From the NCBI GenBank assembly GCA_026391655.1, contig JAPLDR010000124.1, positions 1 through 64,000 of the forward strand: DNA of 64,000 nucleotides, given 5' to 3'. Under the pieces are notes generated by a model. The model was not told where the DNA came from, ran no database searches, and saw only the letters and a list, made by a program, of their open reading frames with translations. Position 1 is the stretch's first letter; every line of letters begins with the position of its first letter. A program made the translations under genes and the position numbers. This document shows, in pieces, positions 18,547 through 28,332 of this stretch. Source of the DNA: Bacteroidia bacterium (GTDB taxonomy: Bacteria > Bacteroidota > Bacteroidia > Bacteroidales > Prolixibacteraceae).

Positions 18547-19437
18547 ATGGAAGACTTCTTCAAATATACAACGAAAAGTAATGAGGATAAAAATTGGGGA
18601 TTGTATCTCAATGTGGCCGGTTGTGCCAATGTTCTACCAGGAGCGTCATATCCTCCTCCCGGACATCCTGCAGAATATAGTTTTAGCTGGGAAAACGGCA
18701 GGATTCTTCACGAATTTCAAATCAATTACATCACCAGTGGTGAAGGAATACTGGAAACGAAAACAGGTAAATATCGGGTTAAAGAAGGCTCAGTAATTAT
18801 TGTATTTCCCGGAATGTGGCACCGGTACCGACCATCAAAAATCGGCTGGAATGAGCATTATGTTGGGTTTAATGGTGCATTCGCGGACCATTTGTTTACA
18901 AATGAGTTTTTCGCAGGCCGAAATCCTATTTTTCATATTGGCTTTAACGAGAGGCTTCTACGTAGTTTTTATGAGTTGTTTGATCTGATCGAAATGGAAA
19001 AAAAAGGTTATCAGCAAATTTGCTCCGGACTGGTCATTTATATGCTAAGTACAATCATCTCGATCAAAAAGAACGAAAACTTCGAGGGAAAACAAATCGA
19101 GCTAACGATACAAAAAGCTTGTCTGATTATTAGGGAGAACATCGATAAAAATATTAATATTGAGAAACTTGCTCAGGATTTAAACATTGATTATTCCATC
19201 TTCCGTAAAATGTTTAAAGAATATACAGGAATCTCACCTGGCCAATACCACCTCTCTTTGCGGATAAGACAGGCTAAAGATTTGCTGATCAATACAAATC
19301 TGAGTATTAAGGAAATTTCGTATCATTTGGGATTCGAATCGATATTTTATTTCAGTCGCGTCTTTAAATCCAAAACAGGTATCAATCCAACCGAATATAA
19401 GAACGGACCGGAAGCCAAATCAAAGATTAAAGCATAA
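18547..19437 (+). CDS. AraC-family transcriptional regulator with cupin-like sensor
   Basis: Protein of about 296 aa. The N-terminal half is an AraC-type cupin ligand-binding domain (GEGILETKTGKYRVKEGSVI; VFPGMWHRYRP). The C-terminal ~100 residues carry two helix-turn-helix units (IEKLAQDLNIDYSIFRKMFK; SIKEISYHLGFESIFYFSRV then FKSKTGINPTEY). It lies 9 bp downstream of the flavin reductase-rubredoxin gene and probably shares its transcript. Such regulators often control sugar-use genes; the target is not shown by the sequence. ATG 18547 is preferred over the in-frame TTG and GTG just before it. Confidence 0.88.
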   Translation: MEDFFKYTTKSNEDKNWGLYLNVAGCANVLPGASYPPPGHPAEYSFSWENGRILHEFQINYITSGEGILETKTGKYRVKEGSVIIVFPGMWHRYRPSKIGWNEHYVGFNGAFADHLFTNEFFAGRNPIFHIGFNERLLRSFYELFDLIEMEKKGYQQICSGLVIYMLSTIISIKKNENFEGKQIELTIQKACLIIRENIDKNINIEKLAQDLNIDYSIFRKMFKEYTGISPGQYHLSLRIRQAKDLLINTNLSIKEISYHLGFESIFYFSRVFKSKTGINPTEYKNGPEAKSKIKA

Positions 19438-19439
19438 AA

Positions 19440-19474
19440 AAGTGCAACTATTTATATATTAAATAGTTGCACTT
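19440..19474. terminator. Bidirectional terminator hairpin
   Basis: Perfect 15-bp inverted repeat (AAGTGCAACTATTTA and TAAATAGTTGCACTT, loop 5). It lies between the AraC gene (plus) and the 3' end of tRNA-Leu (minus), with A and T runs on the flanks, so it can serve both. Confidence 0.8.
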
Positions 19475-19477
19475 AAG

Positions 19478-19561
19478 TGCCCAGAACAAGACTCGAACTT
19501 GCACACCGTAACCGGAACCAGCCCCTCAAGCTGGCGTGTCTACCAATTTCACCATCTGGGC
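19478..19561 (-). tRNA. tRNA-Leu (GAG)
   Basis: The minus strand folds as a class II tRNA of 84 nt. The acceptor stem is GCCCAGA/TCTGGGC, the anticodon stem CCAGC/GCTGG encloses TTGAGGG (anticodon GAG), a long variable arm follows, and the T loop is TTCGAGT. The discriminator is A and no CCA is encoded. Confidence 0.95.
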
Positions 19562-19640
19562 AGACTGCTTTTGGCGGTTGCAAATATATAAAAAATTTCA
19601 AATCAGATAGTCGGCATCAATCAATTTAATAAATCGTGGA

Positions 19641-19979
19641 CTACCGTTCATAACTAACTTCGTATTTCACATCTTCGATCACGCCATTTTTATTAAGGTA
19701 AAACTTATAGATTTCAGTCTTAATAGCTTTCGGGCTTTCGAACCGATCATATTGAAACTGTCCGGTATTAATTGGTGCGGCTTTTAAGAACTTACTCTTC
19801 TCATAAATATTGATTTTTCGTCCCCCGGCAATGATTTCAACACGAGATGGCCTGCCCATCGTAAGCATTAGCTCTTCCTGAGTTTTCCCTTTGTAATCCC
19901 TTATCAGTTTACTTTGGGTGCTGCATCCGGCCAACCCAATAATTAATCCCAATAAAATTACCATTCGTTTTATTCTCAT
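19641..19979 (-). CDS. Small lipoprotein, BamE/SmpA-like
   Basis: Lipoprotein of 112 aa (IIGLAGCSTQ). The mature part begins KLIRDYKGKTQEELMLTMGR, the pattern of the SmpA/OmlA (BamE-like) fold in which a helix pair is followed by G-P/R-P and beta strands (KTEIYKFYLNKNGVIEDVKY). It is monocistronic downstream of tRNA-Leu. The family includes outer-membrane assembly factors, but many small Bacteroidota lipoproteins share this fold, so a role in BAM is not claimed. Confidence 0.6.
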   Translation of the reverse strand: MRIKRMVILLGLIIGLAGCSTQSKLIRDYKGKTQEELMLTMGRPSRVEIIAGGRKINIYEKSKFLKAAPINTGQFQYDRFESPKAIKTEIYKFYLNKNGVIEDVKYEVSYER

Positions 19980-20365
19980 TTCAATATTTCAAAATTTCAT
20001 CAATACAAAGATGTACTAAATCAGCAGAACTAAAAACTAATTTTCATATACACTAAATATTCTCTATTCAGTTTTCTCAATGTCTATTGATTGAATATAC
20101 TCACTAAATCGCCCATAATATTAAGTTTAGGTTAAATCATCTTTTATTGTTAACACTAAAAATTTAACATTACAACTGTACATTGAATTAGTTTCTAGGC
20201 AATTAAAACCGAAAGTTCAAAAAAACTGTTATACAACACCTACTCACCCTGTTTATGGTAAAATGAATTTTATATTTTAGCCGCTAATTTGGGAAGAATT
20301 TGATTTTCGTAATGATATTTTTGTATTTAACAGTAATATAAACAAACCAAAAATTAAAAACAATC
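19980..20365. other. Intergenic region upstream of hppA
   Basis: Divergent spacer of 386 bp. A TATTTTTG at 20316-20323 fits the -7 element of Bacteroidota promoters for hppA; no matching -33 element is seen at the right distance. No gene or repeat is visible. Confidence 0.4.
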
Positions 20366-22648
20366 ATGATTGATCCTATTTTTTGGCTGGTTCCGGCCTC
20401 TTCGGTTCTTGCACTCTTTTTTGCCTGGTTTTTCTTCAAGCAGATGATGAAGGAAAACGAAGGTACAGACACAATGAAAAAAATTGCCAAGCACGTTCGT
20501 GATGGTGCTATGGCCTACTTAAGACAACAATACAAAGTAGTTTTCAGGGTATTCTTAATTTTGACTGCATTGTTTGCCATCATGGCTTACCTCTTAAAAA
20601 TTCAAAATCCATGGGTACCATTTGCATTTTTATCGGGTGGTTTTTTCTCAGGATTAACTGGATTCTTTGGAATGCGTACTGCTACTTATGCATCGGCGCG
20701 TACAGCAAATGCTGCCCAACGATCTCTGAATGACGGACTCCGTATTGCTTTCCGTTCAGGAGCGGTAATGGGACTGGTTGTAGTTGGCCTTGGTTTGTTT
20801 GATATTTCAATGTGGTTTTATATATTGCAGTTTATCATCGGTGCGCTCGACTCAACGACCGATGGTATTATTGCTGCTGATCCATCAATGAAACTGATTA
20901 TTATTACTACCACTACACTTACCTTTGGAATGGGCGCTTCGACTCAGGCATTGTTTGCGCGTGTTGGAGGGGGTATTTTTACTAAAGCGGCTGATGTGGG
21001 TGCGGATCTGGTAGGTAAACTGGAAGCTGGAATTCCGGAAGACGATCCTCGTAATCCTGCCACAATTGCTGATAACGTGGGCGATAATGTCGGTGATGTC
21101 GCAGGAATGGGAGCTGATTTATATGAATCGTATTGCGGAGCTGTCCTTTCAACTGCTGCTCTGGGTGCAACCGCCTTTGTCGCCTCAAATTTGACGAATA
21201 TCGGAATCAATGTTAATCCTACAGATAGTTATACTATACAGTTTAACGCTGTTATTGCACCTATGGTTATTGCGGCTGTTGGCATTGTTCTTTCCATATT
21301 TGGTATCTTCATGGTTAAAGCGAAAGAAGGAGCTTCTCAGAAACAATTATTGAATGCACTGGGGCGTGGAGTTAACATCAGTTCAATTGGAATCGCCATA
21401 TTCTCCTATTTAATCCTGAGATATTTGGCAATCCCTAATTTTTTAGGAATTTGGGGAGCCATGATGTCTGGTTTACTGGGCGGTATCGGAATAGGTAAGA
21501 TTACCGAATACTATACTTCTTCAGGATACAGCCCTACAAAGCATATTGCTGAATCATCCAAAACAGGACCTGCAACCGTAATTATTTCAGGTATAGGTAC
21601 CGGTATGATTTCTACTGCTGTACCTGTTTTGATAGTAGGTACTTCAATCATTCTTGCATTCCTTTTTGCAGCTGGTTTCGATTTCAATAATATAAGTTTT
21701 GGCTTATACGGTATTGCAATTGCAGCTGTCGGTATGCTTTCAACTTTGGGTATTACTTTAGCAACTGATGCTTATGGACCTATCGCTGACAATGCCGGTG
21801 GCAATGCCGAAATGAGCGGTTTGGGCGAAGAAGTTCGTAAACGTACTGATGCACTTGATGCTCTTGGAAATACAACTGCTGCAACCGGAAAAGGTTTTGC
21901 TATTGGTTCGGCAGCTTTAACTGCTTTGGCATTGATGGCATCGTATATCGAAGAAATTAAAATTGCCGTTGCGCGTATCCCTGAAAAGGTTGTTGCATTT
22001 GCTGAATATGCAACTAAAAATCAATTTGCAAATACTGATATTCATAAAGCTACTATCCCCCAAATGATGGAATATTTTCACCTCGATATCATGAATCCTC
22101 GTGTATTGGTTGGGGCATTTATTGGTTCAATGGCTGCTTTCCTGTTCTGTGGTTTAACCATGAACGCCGTTGGCCGTGCTGCTCAGCGTATGGTAGAGGA
22201 AGTTCGTCGTCAATTTCGTGAAATCAAGGGGATTCTCGAAGGTAAAGCAGAGCCTGATTATGCCCGTTGTGTTGAAATCTCAACTAAAGGTGCACAAAAG
22301 GAAATGCTATTCCCTTCGTTATTAGCTATTTTTATTCCGATTGCAACCGGGATAGTTTTTGGCGTTTCTGGTGTTGTTGGGCTACTATTAGGCGGTACAT
22401 CAACTGGTTTCATTCTAGCTATTTTCATGGCCAACGCTGGTGGAGCATGGGATAATGCAAAAAAATACATCGAAGAAGGTAACCTTGGCGGTAAAAAATC
22501 TCCTTGTCATAATGCAGCCGTAGTTGGTGATACTGTAGGCGATCCATTTAAAGATACTTCAGGCCCGTCATTAAATATCCTGATCAAACTGATGAGTATG
22601 GTTTCGATTGTGATGGCCGGATTGACTGTTGCCTACCACATCCTGTAA
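20366..22648 (+). CDS. hppA: Membrane-bound ion-translocating pyrophosphatase
   Basis: Integral protein of 760 aa that hydrolyses PPi and pumps Na+ and/or H+ across the inner membrane. The cytoplasmic active-site loops are clear: [20 protein letters not shown] near residue 210, then [20 protein letters not shown], and [11 protein letters not shown] near residue 475, plus [16 protein letters not shown] near the end. About 16 membrane segments are expected. The [10 protein letters not shown] segment has Ala where K+-independent enzymes have Lys, which marks the K+-dependent subfamily; in Bacteroidota these are usually Na+ pumping (family knowledge). It is followed by a strong terminator, so it is probably its own transcript. 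Confidence 0.96.
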   Translation: MIDPIFWLVPASSVLALFFAWFFFKQMMKENEGTDTMKKIAKHVRDGAMAYLRQQYKVVFRVFLILTALFAIMAYLLKIQNPWVPFAFLSGGFFSGLTGFFGMRTATYASARTANAAQRSLNDGLRIAFRSGAVMGLVVVGLGLFDISMWFYILQFIIGALDSTTDGIIAADPSMKLIIITTTTLTFGMGASTQALFARVGGGIFTKAADVGADLVGKLEAGIPEDDPRNPATIADNVGDNVGDVAGMGADLYESYCGAVLSTAALGATAFVASNLTNIGINVNPTDSYTIQFNAVIAPMVIAAVGIVLSIFGIFMVKAKEGASQKQLLNALGRGVNISSIGIAIFSYLILRYLAIPNFLGIWGAMMSGLLGGIGIGKITEYYTSSGYSPTKHIAESSKTGPATVIISGIGTGMISTAVPVLIVGTSIILAFLFAAGFDFNNISFGLYGIAIAAVGMLSTLGITLATDAYGPIADNAGGNAEMSGLGEEVRKRTDALDALGNTTAATGKGFAIGSAALTALALMASYIEEIKIAVARIPEKVVAFAEYATKNQFANTDIHKATIPQMMEYFHLDIMNPRVLVGAFIGSMAAFLFCGLTMNAVGRAAQRMVEEVRRQFREIKGILEGKAEPDYARCVEISTKGAQKEMLFPSLLAIFIPIATGIVFGVSGVVGLLLGGTSTGFILAIFMANAGGAWDNAKKYIEEGNLGGKKSPCHNAAVVGDTVGDPFKDTSGPSLNILIKLMSMVSIVMAGLTVAYHIL

Positions 22649-22721
22649 CATTTTTTCAATTCAATGCAGAATTAATCAGGACTTGCAGACAATTTCTGAT
22701 CATTTTTTCTTCACAAATACT

Positions 22722-22762
22722 AAAAACCCCGGGGATATTCTTCGGGGTTTCTGTTTTTTTTT
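22722..22762 (+). terminator. Terminator after hppA
   Basis: AAACCCCG pairs with CGGGGTTT, followed by CTG and nine T residues. Confidence 0.9.
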
Positions 22763-22829
22763 GTAAACTTGATGAACGAATATTGATTGGTATGTGTTAT
22801 ATTAAAAAAACTTTCAAAACTTTAATATT

Positions 22830-23843
22830 ATGGCAGATTTAAGAACCACTTATATGGGAGTCGAACTAAAGAATCCCATTATTCTGGGGGCTTCAAGCCT
22901 GGTAGAAGATCCGGCAGCGATACAGAAAATCGAGCGGGCCGGTGTATCAGCTATTGTTTACAGATCTTTGTTCGAAGAGCAGATTCACCTCGAACAAATC
23001 CAGCTCGAAGATCAGCTTGGAGAGTATGACCATCGCAATGCGGAAATGATTCGTGTGTTCCCCGAGGTAAAGCATGGAGGTGTAAAGGAACATCTGTTCA
23101 AACTCGAAAAATTCATTTCGAAAGTGGATATTCCCGTTTTTGCGAGCTTAAATGCCATGTATAATGAGTCATGGGAAGAATACGCGGTAGCACTCGAAAA
23201 AACAGGAGTAGCCGGATTAGAACTCAATTTCTATGATGTTCCGGTTGATGGCAACTCATCAGGTTCCAAAATTGAAGAGAAGCAGGTACGAATCCTGACA
23301 AAACTTAAAAACATCATAAAAATCCCGATCAGTGCAAAGCTAAGTCCGTTTTATGCTAATCCGCTCAATCTGGTTGCACAAATGGATAAAACAGGAGTAA
23401 ACGGTTTTGTTTTATTTAACCGCTTTTTTCAACCGGAGATTAATATTGAAACCGAAGAATTTTTCTACCCTTTCGACCTCACCCACCAAAAAGATTATCA
23501 GTTAAGTCTCCGGTTTGCAGGTTTGCTTTTTGGAAATATTGGTGCCGATATCTGTGCAAGCCGGGGAATATCTGATGGAAATGATGTAATAAAAATGTTA
23601 TTGGCAGGAGCCGATTCAGTTCAGGTAGTAAGTGCAGTTTACAAAAATAAAGCCAGCCATATCACAAATATGATCGAAATACTGGAAGAATGGATGGATG
23701 CCCGGGGTTATAAAACAATCAATGAGTTCAAAGGAAAACTTTCCATGAAAAACATCAAAGATCCATATGCTTATAAAAGAGCACAATATGTCGATATATT
23801 GATGAGATCAAATGAAATTCTCAAAAAATACCCAATGGTTTAA
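22830..23843 (+). CDS. Dihydroorotate dehydrogenase-like flavoprotein
   Basis: Protein of 337 aa with a DHOD-type TIM barrel. The N-terminus TTYMGVELKNPIILGASSL and the FMN-binding tail (GADSVQVVSAVYKN) match the class 1 superfamily. The catalytic loop of true class 1 enzymes is poorly conserved, so orotate formation is not assured; databases commonly carry this subfamily as dihydroorotate dehydrogenase-like. It stands alone between two terminators, with no pyrimidine genes nearby. Confidence 0.8.
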   Translation: MADLRTTYMGVELKNPIILGASSLVEDPAAIQKIERAGVSAIVYRSLFEEQIHLEQIQLEDQLGEYDHRNAEMIRVFPEVKHGGVKEHLFKLEKFISKVDIPVFASLNAMYNESWEEYAVALEKTGVAGLELNFYDVPVDGNSSGSKIEEKQVRILTKLKNIIKIPISAKLSPFYANPLNLVAQMDKTGVNGFVLFNRFFQPEINIETEEFFYPFDLTHQKDYQLSLRFAGLLFGNIGADICASRGISDGNDVIKMLLAGADSVQVVSAVYKNKASHITNMIEILEEWMDARGYKTINEFKGKLSMKNIKDPYAYKRAQYVDILMRSNEILKKYPMV

Positions 23844-23857
23844 CTGAACCCATTGGT

Positions 23858-23900
23858 AAAACAAAACCCCGAAGGTGACAATACTCCGGGGTTTTGTTTT
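23858..23900 (+). terminator. Terminator after the DHOD-like gene
   Basis: AAAACAAAACCCCG pairs with CGGGGTTTTGTTTT, a 14-bp stem whose 3' arm supplies the T-rich tail. Confidence 0.9.
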
Positions 23901-24020
23901 ATCGGTGAAAATTCCATCGATAAACAAACATAACTTTTTGTTGCAAATGGGAAACTTCAGAATTAAATATCCATTGAAGATTCCCCTTTTATTTCGTTAA
24001 AGCCATAACTATACTGTATT

Positions 24021-24467
24021 TCACGCGAATACACGAAGAGACGTTCCCGATAGAGAGGTATTATATATCTTCAATGCTGTGACAGCCGGGCCATTTATAA
24101 CTGAACCATTAGTCCCAAAAATTGAACCATGACCTGCGGCAGGATTTTGACAATGAAATTGGTTGTCCGGATTAAATGCAAGGGCATACCCTTGATGTGT
24201 GCATGCAGAAGCAACTGCAACGAAGACCCCTGCAGAGGTACGTGCAACAATAATTCCGTTACTTATTAACGACCCGCCATTAGTATTAAGTGTCGAGTTG
24301 GCAGGTAGCGTCAGATCAAGTGTAAAGTCAAGTGTTCCGCTGGTAGTGCCCCCTGTGCCCGCATTGGCAGGAAGCATACTGTTTTTACTGCACGATGCCA
24401 AAAAAGGTGCAAATAATACTGTTCCTGCCGATACGCCAAGAACAGTAAAAAATTGTTGTCTGTTCAT
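24021..24467 (-). CDS. Rieske-type lipoprotein with altered second cluster motif
   Basis: Protein of 148 aa, predicted lipoprotein (FLASCSKN). The first half of the Rieske [2Fe-2S] site is normal (C89-T-H91). The second half reads CQNPAAGHG, so Cys106 and His113 are six residues apart rather than the usual two. Its neighbour at 24672 keeps the standard CPNHG. The rest (GSVINGPAVTALKIYNTSL) aligns with the neighbour. Rieske proteins carry electrons in the periplasm; whether a cluster forms here is uncertain. The two genes are tandem duplicates, 204 bp apart. Confidence 0.75.
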   Translation of the reverse strand: MNRQQFFTVLGVSAGTVLFAPFLASCSKNSMLPANAGTGGTTSGTLDFTLDLTLPANSTLNTNGGSLISNGIIVARTSAGVFVAVASACTHQGYALAFNPDNQFHCQNPAAGHGSIFGTNGSVINGPAVTALKIYNTSLSGTSLRVFA

Positions 24468-24671
24468 CTTATTTAATTTTTACGTTTAATTAATATTACA
24501 ATTGTTTTTATTTATAACGTTTATAAATAAGAAAATGTTTCGAAAAAATCAGAAGTTCGTCAAATTGGAAAAAAATCCTATATTAAAGAAGGGAGCCTTC
24601 GGAAAAACTATGTATTTTCTGAAAACTCCCCCTCTGATAGAATTGCTTACGCGAGTATATTTTATGGAATA

Positions 24672-25088
24672 TCAGGAATAAACCCTGAGAGAAGTGCTGG
24701 TTAAAACTGTATTATACTTCGTCAGTGGCCTGGTGGCGGGACCCATAAGTACCGATCCGGAAGTTGAAAAATTTGCACCATGATTCGGACAAACAAATCG
24801 TCCGAGTGAATCATCATAATATATAGTAGTTCCCTGATGGGTGCAAGACGCAGAAAGAGCAATGTAAGCACTCGCAGAGGTACGTACAACAATCACTCCG
24901 CTTTTTAATACCGAACCACCAATACCACTTAAAGCTGAGTTTGCCGGGAGGGTCAGATCAAGTGTAAAATCAATTGTTCCCCCTGTCCCTAAACCTGCAC
25001 TGGTTTTACTGCACGATGCTAAAAAGGGAGCAAAAAACAATGTTCCGGCCGAAACGCCAAGAGCGGTTAAAAATTCGTTTCTCTTCAT
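24672..25088 (-). CDS. Rieske [2Fe-2S] lipoprotein
   Basis: Protein of 138 aa with lipoprotein signal (FLASCSKT). The full Rieske ligand set C82-T-H84 and C100-P-N-H103 is present, followed by a GPATRPLTKYNTVL tail. It probably acts as a periplasm- or surface-facing electron carrier. It precedes a diverged tandem copy. No cytochrome b or dioxygenase partner is close by, so the electron partner is unknown. Confidence 0.85.
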   Translation of the reverse strand: MKRNEFLTALGVSAGTLFFAPFLASCSKTSAGLGTGGTIDFTLDLTLPANSALSGIGGSVLKSGVIVVRTSASAYIALSASCTHQGTTIYYDDSLGRFVCPNHGANFSTSGSVLMGPATRPLTKYNTVLTSTSLRVYS

Positions 25089-25249
25089 CTTTTCTATTTT
25101 TTACATTCAACAAATAAATCAACTGATTTCGTTGACTCAATTAGAACGCTAATTAATGAGGAAAGTTTTGAAGAAAAATATAAAATTCCTTAAATGAAAA
25201 TAAAGGATGTTTAATTTAATGTTGGGATAGAATTATCAAATGCTCCGTC

Positions 25250-25440
25250 AAAAAGCTGATCATAAGCAACTGGCAACAGGCTTCTTGCAGCAGTCTCAAT
25301 CAAGTTTTTCGCATCAGTCAGAAATAAAAGTTTAAAACTTATCTTACTGATATTGGATAATTAAAAAGATTTACATTTTTGCTTCTGGTAACTTCTTGCT
25401 TAAGCAGGACAGCCAGTAGCAAGTTGCTAACCGTCAGAAG
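25250..25440. repeat. GCTTCTGG/CCAGTAGC palindromic repeats
   Basis: Within the 556-bp gap between the Rieske and ThrE genes, 25381-25440 forms an imperfect hairpin: GCTTCTGGTAACTTCTTGCT against AGTAGCAAGTTGCTAACC and CAGAAGC. A related fragment (GCAACTGGCAACAGGCTTCT) lies at ~25268. It is the same GCCAG/TTGC family as at 11 kb. No gene is seen in the gap. Confidence 0.5.
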
Positions 25441-25644
25441 CACTCATTATTGGTTTATTCCTTTAGTCTGTAAGGTTTTACCCTTGAAATAAATTTATAG
25501 GTTTTGGGCAAGATACGATATTCGTTAAGTACGGATATTGCCGTTATTGTAATTTGGTGATCAATGGACTTTGCGAAAACAATGAAATGATACTAACTTC
25601 GCAGATATTTGTAAATTAGTCGCATCATTTTTTGATATCGTAAG

Positions 25645-26415
25645 ATGAACGGATCAAATATTCATAAAGTTAAAGAGGTTGAGGAGATGTTGCTTGATGT
25701 TGGGACTCTTCTTATGAGCAGCGGAGCAAGCACAGGCAGAGTACGAACTACTGTAAACCGAATAGCCGAAGCCCTGGGCTATGATGTTGAATTACTGATT
25801 ACGAGCCGGTCGTTGATGCTTACTGTGACAGAAGAAAATGGTTCAGATTATACGAGTAGTGTCAGACGAACACCACCGCATGGGGTAAACTTCAAGCTTG
25901 TTTCCGGAATTAGCCGGATGAGTTGGCGTGTGATAGAAGATAAGATGACAGTTGCGCAGATCAATGAGGATATCAACAGATTAACCTCTTTGCCACATTA
26001 TCCGCGTTTAGTCATTCTTTCGCTTGTTGCCTTGGCTGGTGCCTCCTTTTGCCGATTGTTCGGAGGCGAAGGATGGGAACTGGTTGTTACTTTTGTCGCA
26101 TCTTTTTTCGGTCTTTTTATCCGCCAGGAAGCACTAAAAAAGAGTTTTAATCCCTACCTTGCGATTGTATTTGCCTCATTTGCTGCATCAATGATAGCCG
26201 GACTATCGGTTAAACTTGGTATTGGAGACACACCTGAACATGCATTGGCCACATCGGTACTTTTTCTGATTCCAGGAGTTCCTCTGATCAACTCGCTCAC
26301 CGACATAATTGATGGGAACACCCTGAACGGGATTGTAAGAGGTGTAAATGGTTTTGTTATGGCATTTGCTATCGCGCTGGGACTAATGTTCGCGATGCAA
26401 ATCTATGGCATTTAA
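25645..26415 (+). CDS. Threonine/serine exporter, ThrE N-terminal subunit (DUF1212)
   Basis: Protein of 256 aa. The soluble start (VGTLLMSSGASTGRVRTTVN; PPHGVNF) is the DUF1212 signature. Five membrane segments follow from ~residue 128. In Corynebacterium ThrE one polypeptide exports Thr/Ser; in many bacteria the function is split over two adjacent genes, as here with the gene at 26496, 80 bp downstream. Substrate is assigned by family. Confidence 0.88.
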   Translation: MNGSNIHKVKEVEEMLLDVGTLLMSSGASTGRVRTTVNRIAEALGYDVELLITSRSLMLTVTEENGSDYTSSVRRTPPHGVNFKLVSGISRMSWRVIEDKMTVAQINEDINRLTSLPHYPRLVILSLVALAGASFCRLFGGEGWELVVTFVASFFGLFIRQEALKKSFNPYLAIVFASFAASMIAGLSVKLGIGDTPEHALATSVLFLIPGVPLINSLTDIIDGNTLNGIVRGVNGFVMAFAIALGLMFAMQIYGI

Positions 26416-26495
26416 TGCTTGTCCGTAATACTAGAATAATCTATATCGCTATATTTCTTACAATTATAAACATCTACATCTAAAAGAATTATTAC

Positions 26496-27002
26496 ATGGT
26501 TTTAGATATTTTAATGATTTTAGAAAAAGGAATCTGGTTTGGGTTTGCTGCACTCGGTTTTGCGGTCCTCTTCAATGTTCCGCAACGCGCCTTAATGATC
26601 ATATGGCTAATAGGAGCAGCGGGCGGATTAACTAAGCTTATAATGATGCAATGCAATATCGGAATTGTTATTGCGACCTTTGCAGGTGCTTCATTGGTTG
26701 GGATTCTGAGTGTTTCGGCGGCACATAATAAGCATGCACCACCCCTTGTATTCTCAATTCCTTCTGTAATACCAATGATACCCGGTGCCTTTGCTTACCG
26801 AATGATGCTCGGATTAATGAAACTTTCAGGAACAGCTATATCAAACGATAATTATTATCAGACTTTAGCAGAAACTACGAGCAACGGATTAAAGGCCTTA
26901 TTTATATTACTTGCTTTAGCAGTCGGAGTTGCCATCCCAATGCTCATTTCGCGTAAAGAGACCATAAAAAAGATCCGGCATAAATCAGATTCACTTGAGT
27001 AA
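26496..27002 (+). CDS. Threonine/serine exporter, ThrE C-terminal subunit (DUF3815)
   Basis: Small membrane protein of 168 aa with about five hydrophobic segments and the typical IPSVIPMIPGAFAYRMM loop near residue 85. It is the partner of the DUF1212 protein upstream; together they make the full ThrE-type carrier. Confidence 0.85.
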   Translation: MVLDILMILEKGIWFGFAALGFAVLFNVPQRALMIIWLIGAAGGLTKLIMMQCNIGIVIATFAGASLVGILSVSAAHNKHAPPLVFSIPSVIPMIPGAFAYRMMLGLMKLSGTAISNDNYYQTLAETTSNGLKALFILLALAVGVAIPMLISRKETIKKIRHKSDSLE

Positions 27003-27044
27003 TATTCGATTAATAACCAAAATTTCAACAACCAAATAAGAATT

Positions 27045-28157
27045 ATGAAAAAACTTATATTTATATCCATACTATTAATTATAAACCATATAGTATTCTC
27101 ACAAACCACATCCGTTTACCATCAAAAGAGAAAAACGACAATTTCAATTTCAGGTGAGAAATTTCTCATCAACGATATCCCGACGTTCCAGGGTAAATCA
27201 TGGAAAGGATACCCTTTAGAGGGACTTTTACCTAATTCGCGAATGGTTCAGGGAATTTTCGATGATTTAAATAAAGAAACCTTTCCGCTTTGGTATTACC
27301 CGGACCTTAAAACCTGGGATGCCGAAAGAAATACAAACGAATTTATTCAGAAAATGCCAACCTGGAAGAAAAAAGGGCTTCTGGCTTTTACAATCAACCT
27401 GCAAGGCGGTAGTCCACAGGGTTATTCAAAAGATCAACCATGGGAAAATACAGCAATTGATGAATCAGGCAATCTTCGGGTAGCTTATATGAATCGTCTC
27501 GAAAAAATTCTGGATCGTAGCGATGAATTGGGAATGGTTGCTATTCTTGGCATTTTTTATTTTGGTCAGGATGAAAGAATTAAAGGTGAAGATGCCGTTA
27601 AACTTGCCGTACAAAATACATTAAAATGGCTCTCGGATCGAAGGTACACCAACGTTTTAATCGAAATAAACAACGAATGCAATGTAAGATACGATCATAC
27701 AATTCTTCAACCTGAACGAATTCATGAACTGATTGAAATGGCGAAAAAACCTTCAGAAATTGGGATTCGATACCTTGTCAGTACCAGTTATGGCGGAGGA
27801 ACAATCCCATCTCCCGCTGTCGTCAAATCTTCCGACTTTATTCTGCTTCACGGCAATGGAGTCGGAAATCCAGCCGATATTATCGAAATGGTGAGTAAAA
27901 CCCGAAAAGTTGAAGGTTATTCTCCAAAACCCATCGTTTTTAATGAAGACGATCATTTCAATTTCGACAAACCCTCGAATAACTTTATCGCAGCTACAAG
28001 TGCTTATGCATCGTGGGGTTATTTCGATTACAGAATGAAGGGCGAAGGTTATAATGAAGGTTACCAGAGTATCCCGGTAAACTGGGGAATAAGTTCGGTA
28101 CGAAAAAAGGGATTTTTCGATCTGCTTGAAACCATTTTTGTCAATTCAAAAGAATAA
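27045..28157 (+). CDS. Secreted clan GH-A-like glycoside hydrolase
   Basis: Protein of 370 aa with a cleavable signal peptide ending near FSQTT. A TIM-barrel pattern is visible, with IEINNECN placing a candidate acid/base Glu at 211 (NE at strand 4) and IVFNEDDH placing a candidate nucleophile Glu at 301 (strand 7), as expected for clan GH-A. The substrate is unknown. It starts 42 bp after the ThrE gene, possibly by read-through. I am sure of the secreted barrel-like pattern and less sure of the exact family. Confidence 0.6.
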   Translation: MKKLIFISILLIINHIVFSQTTSVYHQKRKTTISISGEKFLINDIPTFQGKSWKGYPLEGLLPNSRMVQGIFDDLNKETFPLWYYPDLKTWDAERNTNEFIQKMPTWKKKGLLAFTINLQGGSPQGYSKDQPWENTAIDESGNLRVAYMNRLEKILDRSDELGMVAILGIFYFGQDERIKGEDAVKLAVQNTLKWLSDRRYTNVLIEINNECNVRYDHTILQPERIHELIEMAKKPSEIGIRYLVSTSYGGGTIPSPAVVKSSDFILLHGNGVGNPADIIEMVSKTRKVEGYSPKPIVFNEDDHFNFDKPSNNFIAATSAYASWGYFDYRMKGEGYNEGYQSIPVNWGISSVRKKGFFDLLETIFVNSKE

Positions 28158-28332
28158 ACCGTTACCGAAATAACTATTTAAAGATTAATAAGCAATTAAA
28201 ACAGTGGAAAAAGTACTTTTAGCTTTAATGCTCACAAATTCAAACAACAAAAAGAAAATAATATTTTATGACTAAAATCCTGTTTTTATTGAATTAATAG
28301 TATTTTTGACTTGCTTAAATTAACCAAATTAT

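Noticed and set aside
20944-21210. 88-codon frame antisense to hppA
   Set aside because: It mirrors the conserved pyrophosphatase active-site region and has no independent signal.
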